Shown: positions 43,500-52,161 of the stretch, one piece after another
Layout of the letters: every line of letters starts with the position of its first letter
Numbering within the stretch: the stretch's first letter is position 1
NCBI RefSeq assembly: GCF_000017565.1
Contig: NC_009719.1
Span: 930,001-994,000, forward strand
DNA from: Parvibaculum lavamentivorans DS-1
Lineage (GTDB): Bacteria; Pseudomonadota; Alphaproteobacteria; Parvibaculales; Parvibaculaceae
Reading direction: 5' to 3'
Length of the DNA: 64,000 bases
Position numbers and translations under genes: made by a program
Notes under the pieces: generated by a model
Databases searched by the model: none
Told to the model about the DNA's origin: nothing
The model's input: only the letters and a program-made list of their open reading frames with translations

Positions 43500-44468
43500 G
43501 GGGTGGTTGGCGGCTTCTTCTTTCCACCCTCCCCAAGGGGGGGTGGGAAGATGTGCTTGTCGGACAACATTCAAGCCAACCTAAAATTGTCATCCCGGCG
43601 GAAGCCGGGATCCATCTGACTCTCGTATTTGTGTTGTCCGCCCATGGGCCCCGGTGTTCCCGGCTTTCGCCGGGACAGGCGCCGGGGTGACACTGAGATT
43701 TTATTTTCGTCCGGTGGCAAAAGCGCCGATTCCTTCCACCCTCCCCTTGGGGGAGGGTCAAACCGCTGCAGGCGGTTTGGGGCGGGGTCGCCGAGGTCCT
43801 GCGGGTGCGGGCGCGAGCGTGTTCGTTGTATTTGGCGCCGCGACCCCGCCCCGAAATTTGCTTCGCTTCGCTCTCAAATTTCGACCCTCCCCCAAGGGGA
43901 GGGTGGGAGATTCAATAGGTCAGCGAGGCATAAAACAAAACTGTCATCCCGGCGGAAGCCGGGATCCATCTGACTCTCGTATTTGTGTTGTCCGCCCATG
44001 GGCCCCGGTGTTCCCGGCTTTCGCCGGGACAGGCGCCGGGGTGACACTGAGATTTTATTTTCGTCCGGTGGCAAAAGCGCCGATTCCTTCCACCCTCCCC
44101 TTGGGGGAGGGTCAAACCGCTGCAGGCGGTTTGGGGCGGGGTCGCCGAGGTCCTGCGGGTGCGGGCGCGAGCGTGTTCGTTGTATTTGGCGCCGCGACCC
44201 CGCCCCGAAATTTGCTTCGCTTCGCTCTCAAATTTCGACCCTCCCCCAAGGGGAGGGTGGGAGATTCAATAGGTCAGCGAGGCATAAAACAAAACTGTCA
44301 TCCCGGCGGGAGCCGGGATCCATCTGACTCCCGTATTTGTGTTGTCCGCCCATGGGCCCCGGCTTTCGCCGGGGTGACACTGAGTTTTTTGTTCTCGTCC
44401 GGTGGCTAAAAAGAACCGGGATGACACCGAGTTTTTATTTTCAGTTGATGGTCAAAAAGGGAAGACAG
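43500..44468. other. repeat-filled gap between terminase and portal genes
   Basis: Nearly 970 bases hold no credible gene. They comprise a short arm-only repeat (43519-43550), two full copies and one partial copy of a 354-bp tandem unit (43588-44408), and about 60 bases before the portal start. Identical 114-codon frames at 43629 and 43983 are products of the duplication. Confidence 0.85.
43588..44408. repeat. 354-bp tandem repeat, 2.3 copies
   Basis: The unit starts at CATCCCGGCGGAAGCCGGGA and recurs at 43591, 43945 and 44299, an exact period of 354. Copies one and two are identical over almost their whole length. The third is truncated after about 110 bases and slightly diverged. Each full unit contains one REP-like element followed by one 180-bp palindromic element (43734-43909 and 44088-44263). 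Confidence 0.92.
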
Positions 44469-45644
44469 ATGCCCAATCCGTTGACGTCGCTGGCGCGGCT
44501 GGTGCGGCCGCGTGAGGCGAAGCACTCGCGCGTGGCGCCGGTGATTGCGTTGCATATGCAGGGGAGGGCCGTGTGGACGCCGCGGGATTATGCGCCGCTG
44601 GCGGAGGAGGGCTATCAGCGGAACGCAATTGCCTATCGCTGCGTGCGGATGATTGCCGAGGCGGCGGCGAGTGTGCCCTGGCTGCTTTATGACGGGGCGC
44701 GGGAGCTGAGCGAGCATCCGCTGCTGCGGCTGATCGAAAGCCCGAACAGGGGGCAGGCGGGGGCGGAGCTTTTCGAGACCTGGTACAGCTACCTGCAGGT
44801 GGCGGGGAATGCCTATCTCGAACTTGTGGAGGTGGACGGGGCCCCGCGCGAGCTTTATGCGCTGAGGCCAGACCGCATGAAGGCGGTGCCGGGGCGGGCG
44901 GGCTGGCCGGAGGCTTACGAATATTCCGTGAACGGACGGAGCGTGACTATTCCCTGCGGCGAGCGGAGCCCGGTGCTGCATATGCGGCTCTTCCACCCTT
45001 CCGACGATCATTATGGCTTGAGCCCGCTGGAAGCGGCGGCCTATGCCATCGACATTCACAATGCGGCCGGCGCCTGGAACAAGGCGCTGCTCGACAATGC
45101 GGCGCGGCCTTCCGGCGCGCTGGTCTACAAGGGCGGCGAGGCGGGCGCGAACCTCACCGAAGATCAGTTCGAGCGGCTGAAGCGGGAGCTGGCGGAAAAT
45201 TATCAGGGCGCGGCCAATGCCGGGCGGCCGCTGCTGCTGGAAGGCGGACTCGACTGGCAGAGCATGGGGCTTTCGCCGAAGGATATGGACTTCATCGAGG
45301 CGAAGCGGACGGCGGCGCGGGAAATCGCGCTCGCTTTCGGCGTGCCGCCGATGCTGCTCGGCATTCCGGGCGACAATACCTATTCCAATTACCGCGAGGC
45401 GAACCGGGCCTTCTGGCGCGGCACCGTGCTGCCGCTGGTCGGCCGCTCGGCACGCGCGCTGACGCATTGGCTGGCACCCCGCTATGAGGGGAAGCTCAGG
45501 CTCTGGTATGACGCCGACCAGGTGGAGGCGCTGGCCGCCGACCGCGACGCGCTGTGGGCGCGGGTGGGCGCGGCCGATTTCCTCAGCGACGAGGAAAAGC
45601 GCGAGGCAGTGGGCTATGGCAAGGTCAAAGCGTCTTCGACTTGA
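44469..45644 (+). CDS. GTA portal protein, HK97 family (g3)
   Basis: The 391-residue protein matches HK97-type portals: YQRNAIAYRCVRMIAEAAASVPWLLY, YLQVAGNAYLELV, and GVPPMLLGIPGDNTYSNYREANRAFWRGT near the C-terminus. Twelve copies form the ring through which DNA enters the head. ATG 44469 follows AGGGAAG. The end overlaps a reverse-strand gene by 20 bases. Confidence 0.93.
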   Translation: MPNPLTSLARLVRPREAKHSRVAPVIALHMQGRAVWTPRDYAPLAEEGYQRNAIAYRCVRMIAEAAASVPWLLYDGARELSEHPLLRLIESPNRGQAGAELFETWYSYLQVAGNAYLELVEVDGAPRELYALRPDRMKAVPGRAGWPEAYEYSVNGRSVTIPCGERSPVLHMRLFHPSDDHYGLSPLEAAAYAIDIHNAAGAWNKALLDNAARPSGALVYKGGEAGANLTEDQFERLKRELAENYQGAANAGRPLLLEGGLDWQSMGLSPKDMDFIEAKRTAAREIALAFGVPPMLLGIPGDNTYSNYREANRAFWRGTVLPLVGRSARALTHWLAPRYEGKLRLWYDADQVEALAADRDALWARVGAADFLSDEEKREAVGYGKVKASST

Positions 45645-45921
45645 GGATGTTTCGCACCGTGGCGACGAGGCCGACCATGCCGAAGATCATGAAGACGAAG
45701 CTCGGGCCCTGTCCACGCATCTGGTAGGAGAGGAAAAGCAGCATGAGCGCGATGACGAGACTGAAGGCGCTGTGCGGCGAGAATTTATAGCCCTTGATCG
45801 CGACGAGGGAGGGGACGGTGCCGCCTTTCGCGCGGGTTCTGTCTTCGGTCCAGATGAGCAGGATGGGCCCGCAGGCCAGCACCATGCCCATGATGAGGAT
45901 CATCCATTCGTCGCTCGTCAT
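45625..45921 (-). CDS. small membrane protein on the reverse strand within the GTA cluster
   Basis: The 98-residue protein has two or three hydrophobic helices (WMILIMGMVLACGPILLIW, FSLVIALMLLFLSYQM, VFMIFGMVGLVATV). No family is recognised. It is the only reverse-strand frame with such a profile in this gap and is convergent with the portal gene, overlapping it by 20 bases. The ribosome site is weak. A host-derived insertion into the cluster is inferred. Confidence 0.55.
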   Translation of the reverse strand: MTSDEWMILIMGMVLACGPILLIWTEDRTRAKGGTVPSLVAIKGYKFSPHSAFSLVIALMLLFLSYQMRGQGPSFVFMIFGMVGLVATVRNILKSKTL

Positions 45922-45966
45922 CTTGTCTCGTCTTTCGCGGTGGAGAAGGGATCGGGTGAGGTGGAA

Positions 45967-46221
45967 ATGACAGCATACACAAAAGATGGCGAACGCGCCT
46001 GGCATCTCGACCGCCGGGTGCCCATCGCCGTGATCGTGACGCTGCTGCTGCAATCGGCGGCGGCGCTGGTCTGGGCCGGCTCGGCGAACGAGCGGCTCTC
46101 GACGCTGGAGGTCCGGGCGGTGCGGATCGACGAGATGGTCGAGCGGACGGCGCGGCTGGAAGAGCGGGCGAAGGCGGCGAGTGCGGCGCTGGAGCGGATC
46201 GAGGCGCGGCTGGCGAGATAG
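45967..46221 (+). CDS. GTA g3.5-like small membrane protein
   Basis: The 84-residue protein has one membrane helix (PIAVIVTLLLQSAAALVWAG) followed by a helical coiled segment (LSTLEVRAVRIDEMVERTARLEERA). Small proteins of this type occupy the g3.5 position between portal and protease in GTA clusters; their role is unclear. GAGGTGGA precedes the start. Confidence 0.7.
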   Translation: MTAYTKDGERAWHLDRRVPIAVIVTLLLQSAAALVWAGSANERLSTLEVRAVRIDEMVERTARLEERAKAASAALERIEARLAR

Positions 46222-46242
46222 TTCTTCCGCCCAAAATAACAT

Positions 46243-46327
46243 GTCACCCCCGGGCTCGACCCGGGGGTCCAGGGCGGCAAATGCTGAGCGAGCGGCCCTG
46301 GATTGCCGGGTCAAGCCCGGCAATGAC
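46243..46327. repeat. REP-like element between g3.5 and protease genes
   Basis: A hairpin CCCCCGGGCTCGACCCGGGGG is followed 40 bases later by GGATTGCCGGGTCAAGCCCGGC. The second hairpin also occurs near 5993. It fills the gap before the protease gene. Confidence 0.8.
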
Positions 46328-46417
46328 GAATGTATTTGATGTGAAGGCGTCCCATGCGGGCGCCTTTTTTGTTGGGCCTTGCGCCACGTCGCAACCATCC
46401 TTGAACGGAGGAAGATT

Positions 46418-47077
46418 TTGAGTGGAATGAGAGGCGGCGAGCGCAAGGCGGCGCGGTTTCTGGCGAAGGCGGTGAAGCCGGATGGGACGTTCGAGGGCTA
46501 TGCGTCGCTGTTCGGGGCGGAGGATCTCGGCCGCGATGTGGTGATGCCGGGCGCCTTCCGCAAATCGCTTCTGAAGCGCGGGCCGAAGGGCGTGAAGCTG
46601 CTCTATCAGCACGAGCCCAATGAAGTGATCGGCATCTGGACCGGGATCGCGGAGGATGCCGAAGGGCTCTTCGTGCGCGGGCAATTGCTGCAGGACGTCT
46701 CCCGCGCCCGCGAGGTGCTGGCGCTGATGCGCGCCGGCGCCGTCGACGGATTGTCGATCGGCTATCACGTGGTGAAGGCGGAGAGCGACCGCGCGAGCGG
46801 CACGCGGCGGCTGATCGAGGTCGATCTCTGGGAAATTTCCGTCGTGACCTTTCCGATGCTGCCGCAGGCGCGGGTGCGCGCGGTGAAGGGGGCGCGGCCG
46901 ACGACACGCGAATTCGAACGCTGGCTCATGCGGGACGCTGGGCTGAGCCGGAGGGAGGCCCGGACGGTGATCCACAAGGGCTTCAAGGCGCTGACCTCCC
47001 CGCGGGACGCGGGCGGGCCCGGCGATGCGGCGCTGGCACGGGCGCTTCGCCTGGCGGCGCGGCTTTTCAACAACTGA
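46418..47077 (+). CDS. GTA prohead protease, HK97 family (g4)
   Basis: The 219-residue protein matches HK97 prohead proteases: FEGYASLFGAEDLGRDVVMPGAF, catalytic His in VKLLYQHEPNEVIGIW, catalytic Ser in GAVDGLSIGYHV, then LIEVDLWEISVVTFPMLPQA. It cleaves the capsid delta domain during head maturation. The start is probably TTG 46418, just after GGAGGAAG; ATG 46427 is an alternative. A 40-residue C-terminal tail follows the conserved domain. Confidence 0.9.
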   Translation: MSGMRGGERKAARFLAKAVKPDGTFEGYASLFGAEDLGRDVVMPGAFRKSLLKRGPKGVKLLYQHEPNEVIGIWTGIAEDAEGLFVRGQLLQDVSRAREVLALMRAGAVDGLSIGYHVVKAESDRASGTRRLIEVDLWEISVVTFPMLPQARVRAVKGARPTTREFERWLMRDAGLSRREARTVIHKGFKALTSPRDAGGPGDAALARALRLAARLFNN

Positions 47078-47105
47078 CCATCATCACAGCTAACGGAGTG
47101 GACCC

Positions 47106-48413
47106 ATGTCCCATTGGAATGACGGCGTGCCGCGCATCGGCGCGTCGCTGAAGAAGGAACCGCGCGCGCCCGAGACGAAAAGCGCCGAGACGCGGAGCGC
47201 GAGCGCGCATGAAGTGCGGGAAGCGATGGACGAATTTCTCTCGTCCTTCGAGGATTTCAAATCGGCGAATGATGAGCGGCTCGGCGAGCTCGAGCGCAAG
47301 CTCACCGCCGACGTGCTGACGGAAGAGAAGGTCGACCGCATCAACCGCGCGCTCGACACGCAGAAGAAGAAGATGGACGAGCTGACGCTCGCCGCCGCCC
47401 GCCCCGAGATCGGCGGCACCCGCGCGGGCGAGACCTATGCGGGGCGCGAACACAAGCGCGCCTTCGACCGCTATGTCCGCAAGGGCGAGGCGCATGAATT
47501 GCGCGGGCTGGAAGCGAAGGCGCTTTCGGTCGGCTCCGATCCCGATGGCGGCTACCTGGTGCCGGTGGAGACCGAGAAGCTGATCGACCGCATCATCTCC
47601 GAAGTCTCGCCGATCCGCGCCATTGCGGGCATCCGGCAGATCGGTTCGGCAAGCTACAAGAAGCCCTTCGCCGCCGGCGGCATGCAGACCGGCTGGGTCG
47701 GCGAAACGGAAGCGCGGCCGCAGACGGCAACGCCGTCGCTCGCCGAAATCGAGTTTCCGGCGATGGAGCTCTATGCGATGCCGGCGGCGACGCCGACGCT
47801 GCTCGACGACGCGGCGGTGAACATCGACCAGTGGCTGGCGGAAGAAGTGCAGACGGCCTTCGCCGAACAGGAAGGCGCCGCCTTCGTCATCGGCGACGGC
47901 GTGAAGAAACCGCGCGGCTTCCTCGACTACGACATGGTGGCGGAGAATGCCTGGGAATGGGGCAAGCTCGGCTTCATCGCGACGGGGAACGCGGGCGGCT
48001 TTCCGACCTCGAACCCGGCCGACAAGCTGATCGACCTCGTCTATGCGGTGAAGGCGGGCTACCGCGCCAATGGCCGCTTCGTCATGAACCGCTCGACGCA
48101 ATCCTCGATCCGCAAGTTCAAGGATACGGACGGCAACTATCTCTGGCAGCCGGCCGTCGCCGCCGGTCAGCCGCCGACGCTCCTCAACTACGCGGTGACG
48201 GAAGCGGAGGACATGCCTTCGATGGAAGCGGGCGCTCCGGCGGTTGCCTTCGGCGATTTCCGGCGCGGCTACCTGATCGTCGACCGGCTCGGCGTGCGGG
48301 TGCTGCGCGATCCCTACAGCGCCAAGCCCTATGTGCTCTTCTACACGACGAAGCGCGTGGGCGGCGGCGTGCAGAACTTCGAGGCGATCAAACTCCTCAA
48401 GTTCCAGGCCTGA
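47106..48413 (+). CDS. GTA major capsid protein, HK97 fold (g5)
   Basis: The 435-residue protein has an N-terminal charged helical delta domain (residues 20-110, ELERKLTADVLTEEKVDRIN) that the protease would remove. The HK97 capsid fold starts near SVGSDPDGGYLVPVETEKLI and includes SPIRAIAGIRQIGSASYKKPF. It forms the shell. Ribosome site GGAG precedes the start. Confidence 0.93.
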   Translation: MSHWNDGVPRIGASLKKEPRAPETKSAETRSASAHEVREAMDEFLSSFEDFKSANDERLGELERKLTADVLTEEKVDRINRALDTQKKKMDELTLAAARPEIGGTRAGETYAGREHKRAFDRYVRKGEAHELRGLEAKALSVGSDPDGGYLVPVETEKLIDRIISEVSPIRAIAGIRQIGSASYKKPFAAGGMQTGWVGETEARPQTATPSLAEIEFPAMELYAMPAATPTLLDDAAVNIDQWLAEEVQTAFAEQEGAAFVIGDGVKKPRGFLDYDMVAENAWEWGKLGFIATGNAGGFPTSNPADKLIDLVYAVKAGYRANGRFVMNRSTQSSIRKFKDTDGNYLWQPAVAAGQPPTLLNYAVTEAEDMPSMEAGAPAVAFGDFRRGYLIVDRLGVRVLRDPYSAKPYVLFYTTKRVGGGVQNFEAIKLLKFQA

Positions 48414-48418
48414 TCCCG

Positions 48419-48847
48419 ATGCGCGACATTCATCATGGACTGAAGGTGGTGCAGACGCTCGACCCCGCGCAGACCACCGCCACGCGCTACGGCGCGCCGG
48501 TGGACCGCAAGGGCTTCGAGGCGGTGGAGCACATCGTCTGCATCGGCACGGCGGGCGACGAACTGTCGGAGGAGGCCGCGATCGCCTGCGCGATCGAGGC
48601 TTCCGAGGACGGCTCCAACTGGGCGGCGGTGACGGAGCCGCGCGAGGTGCTGGGCGGGCCGGTGGACGAAGACGGTGTCTTCGCCACCATCGCCGACATC
48701 GCGGACGACCAGCGCGACTACCGCATCGGCTATGCCGGCCCCGCCCGCTACACGCGGGTGGCCGTCATCCTGACGGGCGAGCACGAGGAAGGCACGCCCG
48801 TCGCGGCGCTGGCGCTGCTCGGGAACGCGCATCTGAAGCCGGTGTGA
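48419..48847 (+). CDS. conserved GTA-cluster head protein of unknown role
   Basis: The 142-residue protein (MRDIHHGLKVVQTLDPAQ...) is beta-rich, with GFEAVEHIVCIGTAGDELS, ACAIEASEDGSNWAAV and YRIGYAGPARYTRVAVILTGEH. This resembles head-decoration-like or fibre-attachment folds, but no family is named with confidence. It starts six bases after the capsid gene, so it is part of the head module. Confidence 0.75.
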   Translation: MRDIHHGLKVVQTLDPAQTTATRYGAPVDRKGFEAVEHIVCIGTAGDELSEEAAIACAIEASEDGSNWAAVTEPREVLGGPVDEDGVFATIADIADDQRDYRIGYAGPARYTRVAVILTGEHEEGTPVAALALLGNAHLKPV

Positions 48848-48854
48848 CGCAATT

Positions 48855-48884
48855 CTTCCCACCCTCAAGGTTGGGGGTGGGAAG
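48855..48884. repeat. arm-only version of the 180-bp palindromic repeat
   Basis: CTTCCCACCCTCAAGG and TTGGGGGTGGGAAG are near inverted repeats without the usual centre. A similar hairpin is at 43519-43550. It may act as a terminator-like structure inside the GTA transcript. Confidence 0.7.
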
Positions 48885-48905
48885 ATCTCATTCACAGGAC
48901 AATCC

Positions 48906-49469
48906 ATGACACTCATGCTCATCACGGGGCCGGCGGAAGAGCCGGTGACGCTGGCCGAGGCGCGGGCGCATCTGCGTATCGACGGCACGGAGGAAGACGC
49001 GCTGCTCGGCGCGCTCGTCACCGCGGCGCGGACCGCACTGGAAGCGGAAACGCGCCGTGCCTTTGTCACGCAATCCTGGCGGCTCTTGCTCGACGACTGG
49101 CCGGCGAAACCGATCCGGCTGCCGCTCGCGCCTGTGCAGGCCGTGACCGCGGTGACGGTGGCGACGATGAGCGGTGCGATGGTGCCGCTCGACCCGGCCT
49201 TCTACGAGGTGGACGCGAAAGGCGAACCGCCGCGCATCGCCGCGAAACGCGGACAGGCCTGGCCGATGCCGGCAACGCGGCTGGCAGGCATCGCGGTGGA
49301 CTTCACGGCGGGCTATGGCGCGTCTTCCGCCGTGCCCGCGCCGCTGAAACAGGCGGTGCTGCTGCTCGCGGCGCATTGGTTCGAGAACCGCGAGCCGGTG
49401 GGCAACGGTGCGCAATTGCCGCTGACGGTTTCGGCGCTCGTCGCGCGATACCGGAGGCTGCATCTGTGA
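48906..49469 (+). CDS. GTA head-tail adaptor (g6)
   Basis: The 187-residue protein matches gp6/phiE125 gp8-type connectors: EEPVTLAEARAHLRIDGTEEDALLGALVTAAR and FTAGYGASSAVPAPLKQAVLLLAAHWFENRE. It joins the portal ring to the tail. Its stop overlaps the next start by four bases. Confidence 0.9.
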   Translation: MTLMLITGPAEEPVTLAEARAHLRIDGTEEDALLGALVTAARTALEAETRRAFVTQSWRLLLDDWPAKPIRLPLAPVQAVTAVTVATMSGAMVPLDPAFYEVDAKGEPPRIAAKRGQAWPMPATRLAGIAVDFTAGYGASSAVPAPLKQAVLLLAAHWFENREPVGNGAQLPLTVSALVARYRRLHL

Positions 49470-49783
49470 TCGGCGCCCTCCGCGAACGCGTGACCCTGCA
49501 ATCTCCCATCCGCACAGCCGACGGCGCGGGCGGCGCGGCGGTGACGTGGGATGACGGCGTCAGCATCTGGGCGAAGGTCGAGATGCGCGGCGGCGGCGAG
49601 ACGCCAGCGGGCGAACGGCTGGAAGCACGCGCGCTGGTACGCATGACGATCCGCTATCGCTCCGGCATCACGGCTGAAATGCGTGCCTTGTGGCAGGGCC
49701 GCGCCTTCAACATCCGAAACCTGCGGGACGCGGACGGGCGGCGGCGCTTTCTCGTGCTCGATTGCGAGGAGGAACGGCCATGA
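49466..49783 (+). CDS. GTA head closure protein (g7)
   Basis: The 105-residue protein matches phage head-closure proteins (GALRERVTLQSPIRTADGAGG, ARVTIRYRSGI-like strand region, then FNIRNLRDADGRRRFLVLDCEE). The GTG start overlaps the adaptor stop, and its own stop overlaps the next start, giving coupled translation of the connector module. Confidence 0.88.
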   Translation: MIGALRERVTLQSPIRTADGAGGAAVTWDDGVSIWAKVEMRGGGETPAGERLEARALVRMTIRYRSGITAEMRALWQGRAFNIRNLRDADGRRRFLVLDCEEERP

Positions 49784-50181
49784 ATGCGGACCTGGCGCTG
49801 CAGAAGGCGATATATGCGCGGCTCATGGGCGACGAGGCCCTGACGGCGCTTGCCGGCGGACGCATCCACGACAATGTGCCGGGCGATACGGCGCTGCCCT
49901 ATATCGCGCTTGGTGACAACGACATGCGCGACTGGCCGGGCGGCGCGGAACACCGGCTGGCGCTGCATGTTTTTTCACGAGGCGGCGGACGGGCGGAGGC
50001 GAAGGCGATCATGGGTGCGGCGAATGCGGCGCTGCACGACGCCGCGCTGACGCTCGAGGGACATGCCCTCATCAACCTGCGCTTTCTCGATGCAACGACG
50101 CGGCGCGAGCGCGACGGCGTAACATGGCGCGGCACGATCCGCTTTCGCGCGGTGACGGAAGAGATTTTCGATACGCCGTAA
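49780..50181 (+). CDS. GTA tail terminator, DUF3168 family (g8)
   Basis: The 133-residue protein matches DUF3168 (LALQKAIYARLMGDEALTALAGGRIHDNVPGDTALPYIALGD, RLALHVFSRGGGRAEAKAIM). It caps the tail tube at the head end. Start overlaps the g7 stop as ATGA. Confidence 0.9.
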   Translation: MNADLALQKAIYARLMGDEALTALAGGRIHDNVPGDTALPYIALGDNDMRDWPGGAEHRLALHVFSRGGGRAEAKAIMGAANAALHDAALTLEGHALINLRFLDATTRRERDGVTWRGTIRFRAVTEEIFDTP

Positions 50182-50199
50182 ATAGCCAAATACAAAAGT

Positions 50200-50341
50200 G
50201 TCATCCCGGCGAAAGCCGGGAACCACTCGCAAATCAGATTGTTCAGCCGTCGAATGGTTTTGGCGTTCACGGCCATTGAGCCCCGTGCTCCTCGACATCT
50301 GCTGAGGGAACCAATGGGTCCCGGCTTTCGCCGGGATGACA
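50200..50341. repeat. REP-like element between g8 and g9
   Basis: The ends GTCATCCCGGCGAAAGCCGG and CCGGCTTTCGCCGGGATGAC form the same inverted pair as at 3451. A roughly 100-base unrelated centre lies between them. Confidence 0.85.
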
Positions 50342-50393
50342 CTGAGTTTTTGATCTCGTCAACACTCACGACCGACAGTCAGGAAAAAGAATC

Positions 50394-50807
50394 ATGACGG
50401 CCCAGAAAGGCAAGGACCTTCTCATCAAGCTCGACGCGAGCGGCGAGGGGAGCTTCACCACTATGGCGGGATTGCGGACGCGGGCGCTCGCCTTCAATGC
50501 GCGGGCTGTCGATGTGACCCATGCGGAATCCGCCGGGCGCTGGCGCGAGCTGCTGGAAGGCGCGGGCGTGCGCTCGGCGGGGATCACGGGACGCGGCATC
50601 TTCAAGGATGCGGCGTCCGACGCAGCCGTGCGGCAGATTTTTTTCGACGGCGCGATCCGCAATTGGCAGGTCGTGATCCCCGATTTCGGCACGGTGCAGG
50701 GTCCGTTCCAGATCACGGCGCTGGAATTCTCCGGCGAGCATGACGGCGAAGTGAGTTTCGACCTGGCGCTGGAAAGCGCGGGCGAGATCAGTTTCGCGGC
50801 GTCGTGA
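50394..50807 (+). CDS. GTA major tail protein, TP901-1 family (g9)
   Basis: The 137-residue protein matches TP901-1-type tail tube subunits: AQKGKDLLIKLDASGEGSF, WRELLEGAGVRSAGITGRGIFKD and ITALEFSGEHDGEVSFDLALESAGEI. It polymerises to form the tail tube. The following gene is on the opposite strand, ending eight bases away. Confidence 0.92.
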   Translation: MTAQKGKDLLIKLDASGEGSFTTMAGLRTRALAFNARAVDVTHAESAGRWRELLEGAGVRSAGITGRGIFKDAASDAAVRQIFFDGAIRNWQVVIPDFGTVQGPFQITALEFSGEHDGEVSFDLALESAGEISFAAS

Positions 50808-50814
50808 GGCGGGC

Positions 50815-51729
50815 TCAGTCCCGTTCGCACCAGAGCTTTGGTTTTGGGGCCGAGCGCTTCAACTGGCCTTTCTTGTTCGGGAAGGAAGATGCTTCGTTGT
50901 AGGAGAAGCCACCGAAACGGTCATTGATATTGAATATCGCGTGCGCCCGGTTCGTCATGACCTCGCCGGTGGACTCATTTTCTATCCAGACAGAAATCGT
51001 CCGTGTTCCTATTACCTTTTTAGGACGGTCGTAATTCAGCGCATAGACCTCGCCTGGCTTTGCGTCCAGTAGCAAGGGAACAAGAACCCAACCGTACACA
51101 GGGCCGCCTCCGCCGCTGGCCCCTAGATAGAAGTTCATATAAAAGGCCAGGGCGCGGGGCCCCGATGGAACTCTTATTGACCGAACCTTAGAGCCAGGAG
51201 ATTTCCCATCAATGGAGGCGATCTCGACCCGTCCTTCCTCCGTGAGGCCTTCGAGGAAAATATCGACGATCTTTGGCTGTGCCTTGACGACGGCTGTTTC
51301 GCTGCCGGCCAATGGTTCGGTGTAGGTGTTTGCGGGATCGTATGGATCCACAGGTTTGGCGAAAACCTTTTTGCCTGTTGTCGCGCTTTCTACGTACACG
51401 TTGTCGTTCTGGTCCCATTTGACGACGAAGGCATCGCCTGCTTCGGCGTCCACCCGCAACGGGAACAAGTCATCGCGATGAGCAACCACAATCGAATGGG
51501 CCCCGGGTGCAAGATCGTGGCGATCACAGGTTTCGAGCTCTCCGCCAAGGAATCTGCCGTCTATAAACATGACGCGAGACCATCTGTTACTCATTAGTCC
51601 GCTCACGATATCGCCGCGGATGGTGGCGACCGACGGGTCCTGCGGCGGCGGCGCGGGCTCGCGCTGATTGGCCGATGCCGGCGAGATGCCGAGCAGAAAC
51701 AGGATCGCAATTGCGCGAATGAGATTCAC
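50815..51729 (-). CDS. exported hypothetical protein inserted in the GTA cluster
   Basis: The 304-residue precursor has a signal peptide (RAIAILFLLGISPASA). A segment follows, RVMFIDGRFLGGELETCDRHDLAPGAHSIVVAHRDD, resembling the PEGA/DUF2846-type beta domain of cell-envelope proteins. The remainder is unassigned. It runs against the GTA genes between tail tube and tail chaperone and has lower GC than its neighbours. It looks like a cargo (moron) gene with its own transcription; function unknown. Confidence 0.72.
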   Translation of the reverse strand: MNLIRAIAILFLLGISPASANQREPAPPPQDPSVATIRGDIVSGLMSNRWSRVMFIDGRFLGGELETCDRHDLAPGAHSIVVAHRDDLFPLRVDAEAGDAFVVKWDQNDNVYVESATTGKKVFAKPVDPYDPANTYTEPLAGSETAVVKAQPKIVDIFLEGLTEEGRVEIASIDGKSPGSKVRSIRVPSGPRALAFYMNFYLGASGGGGPVYGWVLVPLLLDAKPGEVYALNYDRPKKVIGTRTISVWIENESTGEVMTNRAHAIFNINDRFGGFSYNEASSFPNKKGQLKRSAPKPKLWCERD

Positions 51730-51843
51730 AGTGCCCCCGATTTTCTTGGCGCTGCTCCTCAGCGCCGTTGCCCCGCTTCAACAATAGCTGCCTTGCGCCG
51801 CGAAAATCCAGCGGCATATCGCGGATGAAATCGAGGGATCGAC

Positions 51844-52161
51844 ATGGCCAACCGTCACAGAGGCGAAATCGAGGCGGTGCTCGACGGCGAGCGGATGACG
51901 CTGGTGCTGACGCTGGGTGCGCTGGCGGAACTGGAGCAGGCTTTCGGCGGCGAGGACATGCTGGCGCTGGCAAGCCGCTTCGAGACCGGGCGCATATCCG
52001 CGAGCGATGCCATTCGCATCATCGGCGCGGGACTGCGCGGCGCGGGCTATGAGCGCAGCGATGCGGATGTCGCGCGCATGACGGCGGAGAACGGTGCGGG
52101 CGGTTTCATCGCCATTGTGGCGGACCTGCTGTCGGCGACCTTTGGCGGAAGCGCGGCGTGA
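51844..52161 (+). CDS. GTA tail assembly chaperone (g10)
   Basis: The 105-residue protein matches the GTA family protein (Phage_TAC) group: EIEAVLDGERMTLVLTLGALAELEQAFGGEDML. It probably guides tape measure and tube assembly. Its stop overlaps the next GTG start by four bases. Confidence 0.88.
   Translation: MANRHRGEIEAVLDGERMTLVLTLGALAELEQAFGGEDMLALASRFETGRISASDAIRIIGAGLRGAGYERSDADVARMTAENGAGGFIAIVADLLSATFGGSAA

Noticed and set aside
43629-44327. Two identical 114-codon proteins
   Set aside because: They arise from the 354-bp tandem repeat and read through palindromic elements. No ribosome site or family support.
43588-44408. CRISPR array
   Set aside because: The 354-bp period and long near-identical units do not fit short direct repeats with unique spacers, and no cas genes are present.
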